A stretch of 64,000 nucleotides of DNA from JASHVB01 sp035535035 (GCA_035535035.1 DATLQW010000145.1:3078-67077); one strand, 5' to 3'. Shown: positions 41,118 to 49,744, numbered from the stretch's first letter. Numbers and translations are program-made. The notes: generated by a model from the sequence alone, not told the origin.

Positions 41118-42109
41118 GTTTCCGCGGCACATGTGCCGCGGCCTCATTGAAGCCCTTTGCGACAAGCCCAGGGCCTCCCGGATCTGCCGCAGGTTTCCGC
41201 GGCACATGTGCCGCGGCCTCATTGAAGCCGGGTAGTAGATCGCTCCCTGGACGCCTTCGGCGCCCATGTTTCCGCGGCACATGTGCCGCGGCCTCATTGA
41301 AGCTATCGCCTCCCCCCAGCGGTGCCGACCCCTCCACGCGTGTTTCCGCGGCACATGTGCCGCGGCCTCATTGAAGCGATCCGAAGACCTGGTTGGGCGA
41401 GGTCACCACCGGCCACGTTTCCGCGGCACATGTGCCGCGGCCTCATTGAAGCTGACGATCCCGGAAATCGAAGCGCCCCGCATCCCAGGTTTCCGCGGCA
41501 CATGTGCCGCGGCCTCATTGAAGCGCGCTGGCCCGTAAAGGAGAAAGGCCAGCTTCTTTGCGTTTCCGCGGCACATGTGCCGCGGCCTCATTGAAGCCTA
41601 AGCTTATTTTGTATATCGCGCGACCGCACACGAGTTTCCGCGGCACATGTGCCGCGGCCTCATTGAAGCACTCCGAAGATCCCCGCCTTGATCGCCTCGA
41701 TGGTCGCAGTTTCCGCGGCACATGTGCCGCGGCCTCATTGAAGCATTTGTGGGGAAGGATACAATTGATGCGACGCTTTGTAGTTTCCGCGGCACATGTG
41801 CCGCGGCCTCATTGAAGCGGGAAAACGCTTCGGGGAATGTTCCTGCCAACACAAACGTTTCCGCGGCACATGTGCCGCGGCCTCATTGAAGCACCAGGCT
41901 CGACCTTGTAGTAACACCCCACTGACGCGTTTCCGCGGCACATGTGCCGCGGCCTCATTGAAGCAGTGCAGCGATGCGGGGGCGAGCCATGACATAAACG
42001 GGTTTCCGCGGCACATGTGCCGCCGCCTCATTGAAGCGACGCGGGCGAAAATCCGGGTCTGCAACGTGGCGCCGTTTCCGCGGCACTTGTGCCGCGGCCT
42101 CATTGAAGC
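41118..42109 (+). CRISPR. CRISPR array, 14 repeats of 36 bp and 13 spacers (type I-G)
   Basis: Repeats start at 41118, 41193, 41268, 41342, 41417, 41489, 41562, 41634, 41709, 41783, 41857, 41929, 42002 and 42074. Each is 36 bp: GTTT, then a perfect 20-bp palindrome at repeat positions 5-24 (two copies of CCGCGGCACA, the second as reverse complement), then CCTC and an ATTGAAGC end, which would be the crRNA 5' handle. Spacers are 36-39 bp. Repeats 1-12 are identical; repeat 13 has G23C and repeat 14 has A14T, the usual decay at the trailer end. All spacers differ. Targets could not be searched. Confidence 0.99.
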
Positions 42110-42245
42110 GCTGGAAGACGTCGCGCGCCCGCTTCCCGACACCACCACCGAACTTTCCCAGCCAGGCACAGAGCAGACGACGGTCATCGCCGACTGCTCC
42201 CCGCCGTTGTGCAACCGGCCGGCGGCGGCCGGAGCGCCGCGCCGG

Positions 42246-43244
42246 TTACGGCCACGCCACCAGCGGCGGCAGGCTCATCAGGATCGCCTCGACGTTGCCG
42301 CCGGTCTTCAGGCCGAACAGCGTGCCGCGGTCGTGGATCAGGTTGAACTCCACGTAGCGTCCGCGCCGCACCAACTGGTGCGCCCGCTCGGCCTCGGTCC
42401 AGCTTTCCCCCATGCGCCGGCGGACAATGCGCGGGAAGGCGTCCAGGAACGCCTCGCCGGCGTCGCGCACAAAGGCGAAGTCGGCGGCGGCGTCGCCGCT
42501 GCTGACGTGGTCGAAGAAGATGCCGCCGGCGCCGCGCGGCTCGTCGCGGTGCGGCAGGAAGAAGTAGCGGTCGCACCACGCCTTGAACGCAGCGTAGTAG
42601 CCGGGATCGTGCCGGTCGCAGGCGGATTGAAACGCGGCATGGAACAAAGCGGCGTCGGCCAGCGCCTCGGGCGTGTCCGGCCGCATCGGCGTCAGGTCGC
42701 CACCGCCGCCGAACCAGCCCTTGGTGGTGATCAGCAGCCGCGCGTTGAAATGCGCCGCCGGGACGCGCGGCGACCGCATGTGGGCGACCAGGCTGATGCC
42801 GCTCGCCCAGAATCGCGGATCCTCCGCCGCGCCGGGAATCTGCGCGCGGAATTCCGGGCTGAACGCGCCCCAGACGGTGGAAACATTGACCCCGACCTTT
42901 TCGAACACCTGTCCCCGCATCAGGCTGATCACCCCGCCACCGCCATCCGATCCATCCGCTGTCGGCCGGCGCCACGACGAGCGGGCGAAGCGTCCGGCGG
43001 CCCGGCCGGCAGGCTTTCCCACGGCCGCCCCGAAAGCCGCCGGCGCCGCCATCGCCGACTCGCCGGCCGCCACCATCGCCGGCCCGCCGGCCGCCGCATC
43101 GGACACCCCTCCGGCCATCGCGTCCTCGATCGCCTCGAACGCGGCGCATAACCGGTCGCGCAGCGCCTCGAACCAGGCTCGCGCCGGCTCCCGCAGTGCC
43201 AGATGCGCCACGGGCGCCAGGTTTTCCGTTGCGGCTTCAGTCAT
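42246..43244 (-). CDS. hemF: oxygen-dependent coproporphyrinogen III oxidase
   Basis: 332 residues from ATG 43244 (a GTG at 43262 is possible). HemF motifs: GGGGVISLMRGQVFEKVGVNVSTVWG, HMRSPRVPAAHFNARL, WFGGGGDLTP, DRYFFLPHRDEPRGAGGIFFDH and GRYVEFNLIHDRGTLFGLKTGGNVEAILMSLPP. It oxidatively decarboxylates coproporphyrinogen III in heme synthesis. Between the N-terminal helix and the core, residues about 46-86 form an Ala/Gly-rich low-complexity insertion not usual in the family. Convergent with the CRISPR array, divergent from petABC. Confidence 0.95.
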   Translation of the reverse strand: MTEAATENLAPVAHLALREPARAWFEALRDRLCAAFEAIEDAMAGGVSDAAAGGPAMVAAGESAMAAPAAFGAAVGKPAGRAAGRFARSSWRRPTADGSDGGGGVISLMRGQVFEKVGVNVSTVWGAFSPEFRAQIPGAAEDPRFWASGISLVAHMRSPRVPAAHFNARLLITTKGWFGGGGDLTPMRPDTPEALADAALFHAAFQSACDRHDPGYYAAFKAWCDRYFFLPHRDEPRGAGGIFFDHVSSGDAAADFAFVRDAGEAFLDAFPRIVRRRMGESWTEAERAHQLVRRGRYVEFNLIHDRGTLFGLKTGGNVEAILMSLPPLVAWP

Positions 43245-43306
43245 GGGGGTTGTTCCGATCACGCGATCAGGGTAGCCCGTGTGGCGCCGCCGCTACAGGG
43301 GGCGTG

Positions 43307-43334
43307 TTGCAGTGCCGAAGACGCACCCTTACAC
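43307..43334 (+). promoter_or_regulatory. possible promoter of petABC
   Basis: TTGCAG at 43307-43312, 16-nt spacer, TTACAC at 43329-43334, in the 205-bp divergent gap between hemF and petA. Moderate match only. Confidence 0.3.
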
Positions 43335-43448
43335 TGCGGCGCGCGGCCCGGTCAGGCCGCTTGGCAGGGCAGAAGATCGGGCGGGCCGGGGGGTCCGTCC
43401 GCGGTCAGGCACGCTTCGTGCCGGGCCGAAACGAGGATGAGGGGTAGA

Positions 43449-44009
43449 ATGTCAGACTCCGCCGCGACGCTCGGCCATGGACTTGCCGGTACGGTTACCA
43501 AGCGCGACTTCCTGAAACTCGTCACCGGCGCCGGCGCGGCGATCGGCGGAGCAGCCTTCGCCTGGACCCTGATCGACTCGATGAACCCGTCGGCGGACGT
43601 GCTGGCGCTGTCCGCGTTGGAGCTCGATCTGCGCCCGATCGCCGAGGGCTCCGGCATCACCGTCAGGTGGCAGGGCAAGCCGATCTTCGTGCGCCACCGT
43701 ACGCCCGGCGAGATCAGGCAAGCCGAAACCGTGCCGCTCTCCCTGCTCATCGATCCAAAGGCCGACTCGGCGCGGGTCAAGCCGGACCACGCGCAGTGGA
43801 TCGTGCTGATCGGCATCTGCACGCATCTTGGCTGCGTGCCGCTGGGCAACAAGCCGACCGATCCCCGCGGGGACTGGGGCGGCTGGTTCTGCCCGTGCCA
43901 CGGCAGCCAGTACGACACGTCCGGGCGGGTGCGCCACGGGCCGGCGCCCGCCAACCTGGCGCTGCCGCCCTACGCCTTCGAGACCGACGCCAAGATCAAG
44001 ATCGGCTGA
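43449..44009 (+). CDS. petA: cytochrome bc1 complex Rieske iron-sulfur subunit
   Basis: 186 residues. An N-terminal KRDFLKLVTGAGAAIGGAAFAWTLID segment acts as membrane anchor and Tat-like signal. The Rieske cluster ligands are in CTHLGCVPLG and CPCHGSQYDTSGR, with the disulfide cysteines present. It carries electrons from quinol to cytochrome c1. First gene of petABC; the TGA is 16 nt before petB, with GAGAGGAAA as ribosome-binding site. Confidence 0.96.
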   Translation: MSDSAATLGHGLAGTVTKRDFLKLVTGAGAAIGGAAFAWTLIDSMNPSADVLALSALELDLRPIAEGSGITVRWQGKPIFVRHRTPGEIRQAETVPLSLLIDPKADSARVKPDHAQWIVLIGICTHLGCVPLGNKPTDPRGDWGGWFCPCHGSQYDTSGRVRHGPAPANLALPPYAFETDAKIKIG

Positions 44010-44025
44010 CGAGAGGAAACCGCCG

Positions 44026-45300
44026 ATGGCCGGCCAGCAGCACGACAGCAACTTCAGCAACCCCGTGATCCAGTGGATCGACACGCGCCTGCCCATCTTC
44101 ACGATGCTGCAGAAGGAATACGCGGTCTTTCCGACGCCGAAGAATTTCAACTATTTCTGGAATTTCGGCGCCCTGGCGATGGTCATCCTGATGATCATGA
44201 TCGCCACCGGAATCCTGCTGGCGATGAACTACCAGCCGAACACCCACCTGGCGTTCGATTCCGTCCAGCACATCATGCGCGACGTGAACTATGGCTGGCT
44301 GATCCGCTACCTGCACGAGAACGGTGCGTCGATGTTCTTCATCGTCACCTACATCCACATGTTTCGCGGCCTGTACTACGGCTCCTACAAGAAGCCGCGC
44401 GAGCTGCTGTGGATGCTGGGCGTGGTGATCCTGCTGCTGATGATGGCCACCGCGTTCATGGGCTACGTGCTGCCCTGGGGGCAGATGTCGTACTGGGGCG
44501 CCACGGTCATCACCAACCTGTTCTCCGCCTTCCCGATCGTCGGCCATCCGATCGTCACCTGGCTGTGGGGCGGGTTCAGCGTCGATAACCCGACACTGAA
44601 CCGGTTCTTCTCGCTGCACTATCTGCTGCCGTTCGTGCTGGTGGGCGTGATCTTCCTGCATGTCGCGGCGCTGCACGTGGTCGGCTCCAACAACCCGCTG
44701 GGCATCGACGTGAAGTCGCCGCAGGACACAGTGCCGTTCCACCCATACTACACGGCGAAGGACAGCGTCGGCATCTGCGTGTTCCTGCTGATCTTCGCCA
44801 TCATCGTGTTCTTCATGCCGAACCTGCTGAGCGACCCGAACAATTTCATCCCGGCCAACCCGCTGCAGACGCCGTCCGACATCGTGCCGGAGTGGTACTT
44901 CCTGCCGTTCTACGCCATCCTGCGCTCGATCCCGAACAAGCTGGCCGGCGTGTGCCTGATGTTCGGCTCGATCCTGGTGCTGTTCGTGCTGCCGTGGCTG
45001 GACACCTCGCCGGTGCGCAGTGCGCGGTTCCGCCCGATTTACCGGCAGTTGATCTGGGTCTGGGTGGCGGCGGTGATCGGGCTCGGCATTTGCGGCGCGA
45101 ACAAGCCGATCGGCATCTGGGTGGTACTCAGCCGCATCTTCGCCCTGTATTACTACCTGCATTTCCTGGTGATCCTGCCGGTGCTGGGCAAGCTGGAGCG
45201 GCCGCTGCCGCTGCCCGACAGCATCAGCCGGCCGGTGATCGGCGGGGGAGGGGGGCCGCTGCCCGGCGGAGCGACGGCAAAGCCGATGGAGAAGGCGTGA
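44026..45300 (+). CDS. petB: cytochrome b of the bc1 complex
   Basis: 424 residues with eight or more membrane helices. Typical stretches are NYFWNFGALAMVILMIMIATG, GYVLPWGQMSYWGATVITNLFSAFP, the Qo-site PEWYF motif in DIVPEWYFLPFYAILRSIPNK, and heme histidines in IHMFRGLYYG and LHYLLPFVLVGVIFLHVAALHVVG. It holds hemes bL and bH and both quinone sites. The stop overlaps the petC start as TGATG. Confidence 0.97.
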   Translation: MAGQQHDSNFSNPVIQWIDTRLPIFTMLQKEYAVFPTPKNFNYFWNFGALAMVILMIMIATGILLAMNYQPNTHLAFDSVQHIMRDVNYGWLIRYLHENGASMFFIVTYIHMFRGLYYGSYKKPRELLWMLGVVILLLMMATAFMGYVLPWGQMSYWGATVITNLFSAFPIVGHPIVTWLWGGFSVDNPTLNRFFSLHYLLPFVLVGVIFLHVAALHVVGSNNPLGIDVKSPQDTVPFHPYYTAKDSVGICVFLLIFAIIVFFMPNLLSDPNNFIPANPLQTPSDIVPEWYFLPFYAILRSIPNKLAGVCLMFGSILVLFVLPWLDTSPVRSARFRPIYRQLIWVWVAAVIGLGICGANKPIGIWVVLSRIFALYYYLHFLVILPVLGKLERPLPLPDSISRPVIGGGGGPLPGGATAKPMEKA

Positions 45301-46079
45301 TGCGCGCGGTCCGTTCCATTTTCACCTGCGTGCTGCTGGGCGGGCTGGCCGCCGGCGGCATCGCCGCCGCGCCCGCGCTGGCGCAGGACGCCCCGACGCC
45401 GCCGCACCAGCAATGGAGCTGGGAGGGTCCGTTCGGCACCTACGACCTCGCCGCCGCGCAGCGCGGCTTCCAGGTGTATTCCGAGGTTTGCTCCGCCTGC
45501 CACTCGATGAAGGAGCTGCACTACCGCGACCTGGCGGGGATCGGCTTGTCGCCGCGGCAGATCAAGGCAATCGCCGCGGCGGTGACGGTGCCGGATGGGG
45601 TGGACGACCAGGGCAGTCCGAAGGAAGCGCCGGGCACGCCGGGCAGCCAGTTTCGCTCGCCGTTCCCCAACGACCAGGCGGCGCGGGCGGCGCTCAACGG
45701 GGCGCTGCCGCCGGACCTGTCGGAGATCGTCAACGCGCGCGAGGGCCACGCCGACTACGTCTATGCCATCCTGAACGGGTTCTCCGATCCGCCGCCCGGG
45801 TTCAAGCTGCAGGCGGGCCTGAACTACAACGAGTATTTCCCCGGCCACCAGATCGCCATGCCGCAGCCGCTGCATGACGGCCAGGTGACCTATGCCGACG
45901 GCACGCCGAACACGGTGCCGCAGATGGCGCACGACGTGGTGACGTTCCTGGCCTGGGCCGCCAACCCCGAACTGGTGCAGCGCAAGCAGATCGGCTGGCG
46001 GGTGGTGCTGTTCCTGGTGGTGATGACCGGCCTGACCTATGCGGTGAAGCGCAAGGTCTGGGCCGACGTGGAGCACTGA
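45300..46079 (+). CDS. petC: cytochrome c1 of the bc1 complex
   Basis: 259 residues from ATG 45300. A Sec signal (MRAVRSIFTCVLLGGLAAGG to ALAQD), the heme c motif CSACH in YSEVCSACHSMKELHYRDLAG, AREGHADYVYAILNGFSDPP, the axial methionine region IAMPQPL, and a C-terminal anchor VVLFLVVMTGLTYAVKRKVW. It passes electrons to soluble cytochrome c. Translationally coupled to petB. Confidence 0.96.
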   Translation: MRAVRSIFTCVLLGGLAAGGIAAAPALAQDAPTPPHQQWSWEGPFGTYDLAAAQRGFQVYSEVCSACHSMKELHYRDLAGIGLSPRQIKAIAAAVTVPDGVDDQGSPKEAPGTPGSQFRSPFPNDQAARAALNGALPPDLSEIVNAREGHADYVYAILNGFSDPPPGFKLQAGLNYNEYFPGHQIAMPQPLHDGQVTYADGTPNTVPQMAHDVVTFLAWAANPELVQRKQIGWRVVLFLVVMTGLTYAVKRKVWADVEH

Positions 46080-46092
46080 TCGGCAGCGGCCG

Positions 46093-46986
46093 GTGCCCGC
46101 CGACCAGTCAATCGAGCCGGTCGTCGGCATCGTCGGCGGCTCCGGGCTGTACGACATCGAGGGTCTGGAAGAAAAAGCCTGGCAGGCGGTGCAGACGCCC
46201 TGGGGCACGCCGTCCGACGCGCTGCTGTTCGGCCGGCTGGAGGGCGTGCGCTGCGTTTTTCTCCCCCGGCACGGGCGCGGCCATCCGCTGTCGCCCACCC
46301 ACCTGAACTACCGGGCGAACATCGACGCGCTGAAGCGCTCCGGGGTGACCGACGTGGTGTCGCTGTCGGCGGTTGGCAGCCTGCGGGGGGAATTGCCGCC
46401 CGGGCATTTCGTGCTGGTGGACCAGTTCATCGACCGCAGCTTCGCCCGCGAGAAAAGCTTCTTCGGCGAGGGCGTCGTGGCGCATGTGTCGATGGCGCAT
46501 CCGGTGTGCCCGCGCCTGGGCGATTCGCTGGAGGCAGCGTGCCGCGGGCTGGCGCTGCCGGTGACGCGGGGCGGCACGTACCTGGTCATGGAAGGCCCGC
46601 AGTTCTCCACCAGGGCGGAGAGCGAGTTGTACCGGTCCTGGGGCTGCAGCGTCATCGGCATGACCAACATGCCGGAGGCCAAGCTCGCGCGCGAGGCGGA
46701 GCTTTGCTACGCGACCGTCGCCATGGTGACGGATTTCGACTGCTGGCATCCCGACCACGACCATGTGACGGTGGACGCGGTGGTGAAAGTGCTGCTGGAC
46801 AACGCGGAACGCGCGCGGGCGCTGGTGCGCGCGGCGGTGCCGGAGATCGGGCGGCGGCGCGCGCTGTGCCGCGGCGGGTGCGACCGCGCCCTGGACAACG
46901 CGGTGATCACCGCTACGCACATGCGCGATCCGGCGCTGGTGGCGAAGCTGGATGCCGTGGGCGGGCGGGTGCTGGGCGGGGGTTGA
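46093..46986 (+). CDS. mtnP: S-methyl-5'-thioadenosine phosphorylase
   Basis: 297 residues from GTG 46093, 13 nt after petC. Nucleoside phosphorylase motifs: VGIVGGSGLYDIEGLEE, phosphate-site FLPRHGRGHPLSPTHLNYRANI, YLVMEGPQFSTRAESELYRSWG, GMTNMPEAKLAREAELCYA and VTDFDCWHPDHDHVT. It splits 5'-methylthioadenosine into adenine and methylthioribose-1-phosphate for methionine salvage. It may be transcribed with petABC. Confidence 0.95.
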   Translation: MPADQSIEPVVGIVGGSGLYDIEGLEEKAWQAVQTPWGTPSDALLFGRLEGVRCVFLPRHGRGHPLSPTHLNYRANIDALKRSGVTDVVSLSAVGSLRGELPPGHFVLVDQFIDRSFAREKSFFGEGVVAHVSMAHPVCPRLGDSLEAACRGLALPVTRGGTYLVMEGPQFSTRAESELYRSWGCSVIGMTNMPEAKLAREAELCYATVAMVTDFDCWHPDHDHVTVDAVVKVLLDNAERARALVRAAVPEIGRRRALCRGGCDRALDNAVITATHMRDPALVAKLDAVGGRVLGGG

Positions 46987-47317
46987 CGCCGGGGCGGAGG
47001 TGACACCGGCCAGGGAATCTTCTGGCCGGCCTGCGGTCGCGGTTTCCCGCCGGTTCGCCAGCCTGGTTGCCGCAGCCGCCTCGGCGCCCGGCGTCATCGC
47101 GCCGTCCGGTTGCGGCGCGGCGATCGGCTGCACAGCCGCCAGTGCCGATCCGCGGCTCGGCCGCGCACGAGCAATGGCTCGCCGCCAGGACCTGCCCGGT
47201 GCCGCGGCAGGACTCTGCCGCCCCGGACGGGCAACGGGCGGCCGCCATGCGGGGGGTCACCTTCCGGCCCGCCGGCGACTGGTGTAGAGGCCCGCGCACT
47301 CTGCCGTCGGAGACAGC
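46987..47317. other. gene-free stretch between mtnP and hisG
   Basis: 331 bp, very G+C rich, open in several frames on both strands but with no family motif and no convincing start. I see no repeat or terminator. It may be decayed coding DNA. Confidence 0.4.
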
Positions 47318-48016
47318 ATGACCGCACCCTATCCCGCCTCGGCCCTGGAACCGGAACTGACCGGGCCGCTGGTGATGGCGCTGCCCAAAGGGCGGATTCT
47401 GGCCGAGGCCGGCCAGGTGCTCGGCCGCGCCGGCGTGCATCCGTCGCCCGACTACGCCGACGAGGAGAGCCGCCGCCTGCGCTTTCCCACCGACGATCCC
47501 GGCCTCGACGTGATCCGCGTCCGGCCGTTCGACGTCGCCACCTTCGTCGCGTTCGGCGCGGCGCAGCTTGGCATTTGCGGCGCCGACGTGCTGATGGAGT
47601 TCGACTATCCGGAAATCTACGCCCCGCTCGACCTCGGCATCGGCCGTTGCCGGGTCTCGGTCGCCGAGCCGGCGGAAACCGCCGGCAGCGACGACCCCTC
47701 GCGTTGGTCGCGCGTGCGGGTGGCGACGAAATACCCCAACATCGCCCGCCGCCACTTCGCCAGCCGCGGCGTGCACGCCGAGGTGGTGCACCTGAACGGC
47801 GCGATGGAACTGGCGCCGGGGATGGGGCTGGCGCGGCTGATCGTCGATCTGGTGCAGACCGGCTCGACGCTGAAGGCGAACGGCCTGGTGGAGACCGAGG
47901 TGATCGCCCCGGTCACCAGCCGGCTGATCGTCAACCGCACCGCGCTGAAGACCCAGCCCGAGGCGATCGGCGCCTGGATCGCCCGCTTCCGCGCGGCGCT
48001 GGGGCAGGGAGGTTGA
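47318..48016 (+). CDS. hisG: ATP phosphoribosyltransferase, short form
   Basis: 232 residues. HisG motifs: LVMALPKGRILAEA, IRVRPFDVATFVAFGAAQLGICGADVL, RVATKYPNIARRHFASRG, EVVHLNGAMELAPGMGLARLIVDLVQTGSTLKANGL. It lacks the C-terminal regulatory domain, so it is the short form that needs HisZ, whose gene is not in the window. It catalyses the first committed step of histidine synthesis. A partial copy of its 3' region lies 730 bp downstream. Confidence 0.95.
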   Translation: MTAPYPASALEPELTGPLVMALPKGRILAEAGQVLGRAGVHPSPDYADEESRRLRFPTDDPGLDVIRVRPFDVATFVAFGAAQLGICGADVLMEFDYPEIYAPLDLGIGRCRVSVAEPAETAGSDDPSRWSRVRVATKYPNIARRHFASRGVHAEVVHLNGAMELAPGMGLARLIVDLVQTGSTLKANGLVETEVIAPVTSRLIVNRTALKTQPEAIGAWIARFRAALGQGG

Positions 48017-48125
48017 GGGCAGCGGTGCCTCGGGAGGCGGTCTGAGGCAAGCTGTCCCCCCGCCGGCGACGCTTGATTGGTTTCGCCGCTGTCTCGCCAG
48101 GTCTATGCTTCTCCCCGCCGAAACC

Positions 48126-48725
48126 ATGGAGCACCCCATGCTCGACGAACCGCGCCTGCTGGCCGCCAATCCGTGGGTAACGCGCCGCCCCATCACGGTG
48201 ACCGAGTACCACCGGATGGGCGAGGTCGGCATCCTTGGCGAGCGCGATCGCGTCGAGCTGATCGAGGGGGAGCTTGTCGCCATGTCGCCGATCGGCAGCT
48301 ATCACCACGGCACCGTCAACAATCTCAATCATTCGCTGGTGCATGCGGTGGGCGAGCGCGCTGTTGTCTCGGTGCAAGGTCCGGTCCAGCTCGACGACTT
48401 CAGCGAGCCGGAGCCGGATTTCGCATTGCTCCGGCCGCGGCCGGATTTTTATCGGGACGCCCATCCCGGGCCGGCCGATGTCCTGCTGCTGATCGAGGTG
48501 GCGGACAGCAGCCTGAACTACGACCGCGCCGTGAAGCGCGCGCTGTACGCCCGCCATGCCATTGGGGAGTTCTGGATCGTCAATCTCGACGCCGGCGAGG
48601 TCGAGGTCTGTCGGGAACCCAAGGCCGACGGCTACGCCTCGATGCAACGTTTCGGCCGCGACGGCGCGGTGGAACCGGCCCTGCTGCCCGGGGTTCGCAT
48701 TCAGCTTGCATCTCTGTTCCGTTGA
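48126..48725 (+). CDS. Uma2 (DUF820) family protein
   Basis: 199 residues from ATG 48126; starts at 48105 or 48138 are possible. Uma2 core: ITVTEYHRMGEVGILGERDRVELIEGELVAMSPIG, HHGTVNNLNHSLVHAVG, the PD-(D/E)xK-like EPEPDFALLRP...PADVLLLIEVADSSLNYDRAVK, and YARHAIGEFWIVNLDAGEVEV. Role unsettled in this family. It is placed between hisG and a duplicated piece of hisG, which suggests it arrived by recombination or insertion. Confidence 0.88.
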   Translation: MEHPMLDEPRLLAANPWVTRRPITVTEYHRMGEVGILGERDRVELIEGELVAMSPIGSYHHGTVNNLNHSLVHAVGERAVVSVQGPVQLDDFSEPEPDFALLRPRPDFYRDAHPGPADVLLLIEVADSSLNYDRAVKRALYARHAIGEFWIVNLDAGEVEVCREPKADGYASMQRFGRDGAVEPALLPGVRIQLASLFR

Positions 48726-48747
48726 GGCCCCGGCACACACGGCGCTG

Positions 48748-48840
48748 GCCCCGGGGCATGGGGCTGGCGCGGCTGATCGCAGACCTGGCGCAGACCGGCT
48801 CCACGCTGAGGGCGAACGGGCTGGTGGAGGCCGTCAGGCG
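48748..48840 (+). pseudogene. duplicated fragment of hisG
   Basis: The frame reads GMGLARLIADLAQTGSTLRANGLVEAV, nearly identical to hisG residues encoded at about 47818-47905, and the DNA match extends slightly upstream (CTGGCCCCGGGG...). About 90 bp survive; a short RPEAI...IG piece may be the decayed C terminus. It is a diverged copy with no start. Confidence 0.8.
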
Positions 48841-48893
48841 GCCCGAAGCAATTGCTCGAAGGGCGGAGACGATCGGGCTGTTCAAATGTCCGC

Positions 48894-49007
48894 GGCGAAG
48901 TCATCGACCCGGCCGAAATCTGGGCCTGCCTTGCCGCCGAAACGTCCGAGGAGCTTGCAACCCGTTTCGTGCGACGGATCGAGACGGCCTTCCAGCCGGT
49001 GGAGCCC
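48894..49007 (+). pseudogene. ParE/RelE-type toxin fragment
   Basis: The frame reads IDPAEIWACLAAETSEELATRFVRRIETAFQPVEP, matching the second and third helices of ParE toxins (pattern xxDLxEIWxYIAxxxxxxATRFVxRIxxxxxxL). The start, the beta-sheet half and any antitoxin are missing, so it is a remnant. It lies between the hisG scrap and the XRE gene. Confidence 0.6.
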
Positions 49008-49071
49008 CGAGGAGGTGCTTCTGGTATCACTCTTCCGGAGTGCCATCTTTTACTAGAACATACCTGGGGCC

Positions 49072-49263
49072 TCATTGGTCCTGGAAGACAGCCTCGATGG
49101 GCCGGGCGAAGAGGCGCGCGATCTTGAAAGCGAGCGGAAGGCTGGGATCGTACTTGCCAGTCTCGATGGCGTTGACGGTCTGGCGCGAGACGTCGAGGCG
49201 CTCAGCCAGCTCCGCCTGGCTCCAGCCGCGTTCGGCGCGCAACGCCTTGAGATGGTTCTTCAT
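49072..49263 (-). CDS. small XRE-family transcriptional regulator
   Basis: 63 residues, a single Cro/C1-type helix-turn-helix: NHLKALRAERGWSQAELAERLDVSRQTVNAIETGKYDPSLPLAFKIARLFARPIEAVF. It resembles the YgzD-type minimal regulators. It starts 12 nt after the stop of the membrane-protein gene, so both are in one operon. Two copies of an 18-bp inverted repeat upstream of the operon are its likely binding sites. Confidence 0.9.
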   Translation of the reverse strand: MKNHLKALRAERGWSQAELAERLDVSRQTVNAIETGKYDPSLPLAFKIARLFARPIEAVFQDQ

Positions 49264-49275
49264 GGAGCGGCGCCG

Positions 49276-49722
49276 CTAGTGCTTCGTCGCCCACCATCCA
49301 GCCCGCGCGACCAAGGAGCCGAGCAACTGGGCGAAGCCGAGTCCGACCCATCCCATCGCGAAGTAGGCGCCAGGCGTGCCGCGAACACCGAGAAGCTGGG
49401 CGAGGAACGCCCCACCGTTCACGAGCCAGAACAGCATGACTGGCGCGGTCAGGAGAATGGCCGCGGTGGATCCGATGAACCAGGAGAACTTGCGAGTTTC
49501 CTGTTCCATCTCGTCGAGCCGGCGCCAGGAGATCATCCAACCGACCGCCGCCGCCCACGTAAGGCTCGCGAACTTGGCCAGGGCCAGCCATGGTGCGGCT
49601 GCCGGCGTGTGGCGGCCGAAAACGGCGATTATGACTGCGGCCGCGCCGACCCAGATGACGACCGCGCCGACGACGGCGACAGCAACAGAACCGATGAACG
49701 CGAGTTGTCGGCGGCTGGGCAT
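49276..49722 (-). CDS. hypothetical four-helix membrane protein paired with an XRE regulator
   Basis: 148 residues from ATG 49722. Four hydrophobic segments: about 8-33 (LAFIGSVAVAVVGAVVIWVGAA), 40-62 (LALAKFASLTWAAAVGWMI), 75-100 and 115-140, with a charged loop RRLDEMEQETRKF between the second and third. The loop pattern LDEMEQ is seen in small inner-membrane proteins that pair with XRE regulators. Function unknown. The promoter region carries the two operators at 49745-49794. Confidence 0.75.
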   Translation of the reverse strand: MPSRRQLAFIGSVAVAVVGAVVIWVGAAAVIIAVFGRHTPAAAPWLALAKFASLTWAAAVGWMISWRRLDEMEQETRKFSWFIGSTAAILLTAPVMLFWLVNGGAFLAQLLGVRGTPGAYFAMGWVGLGFAQLLGSLVARAGWWATKH

Positions 49723-49744
49723 GGGCTGGATCCGCTCGTTCGAA

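Noticed and set aside
40882..42214. Several small frames on both strands with repeated FRGTCAAASLK or ASMRPRHMCRGN
   Set aside because: They are translations of the CRISPR repeats, not proteins.
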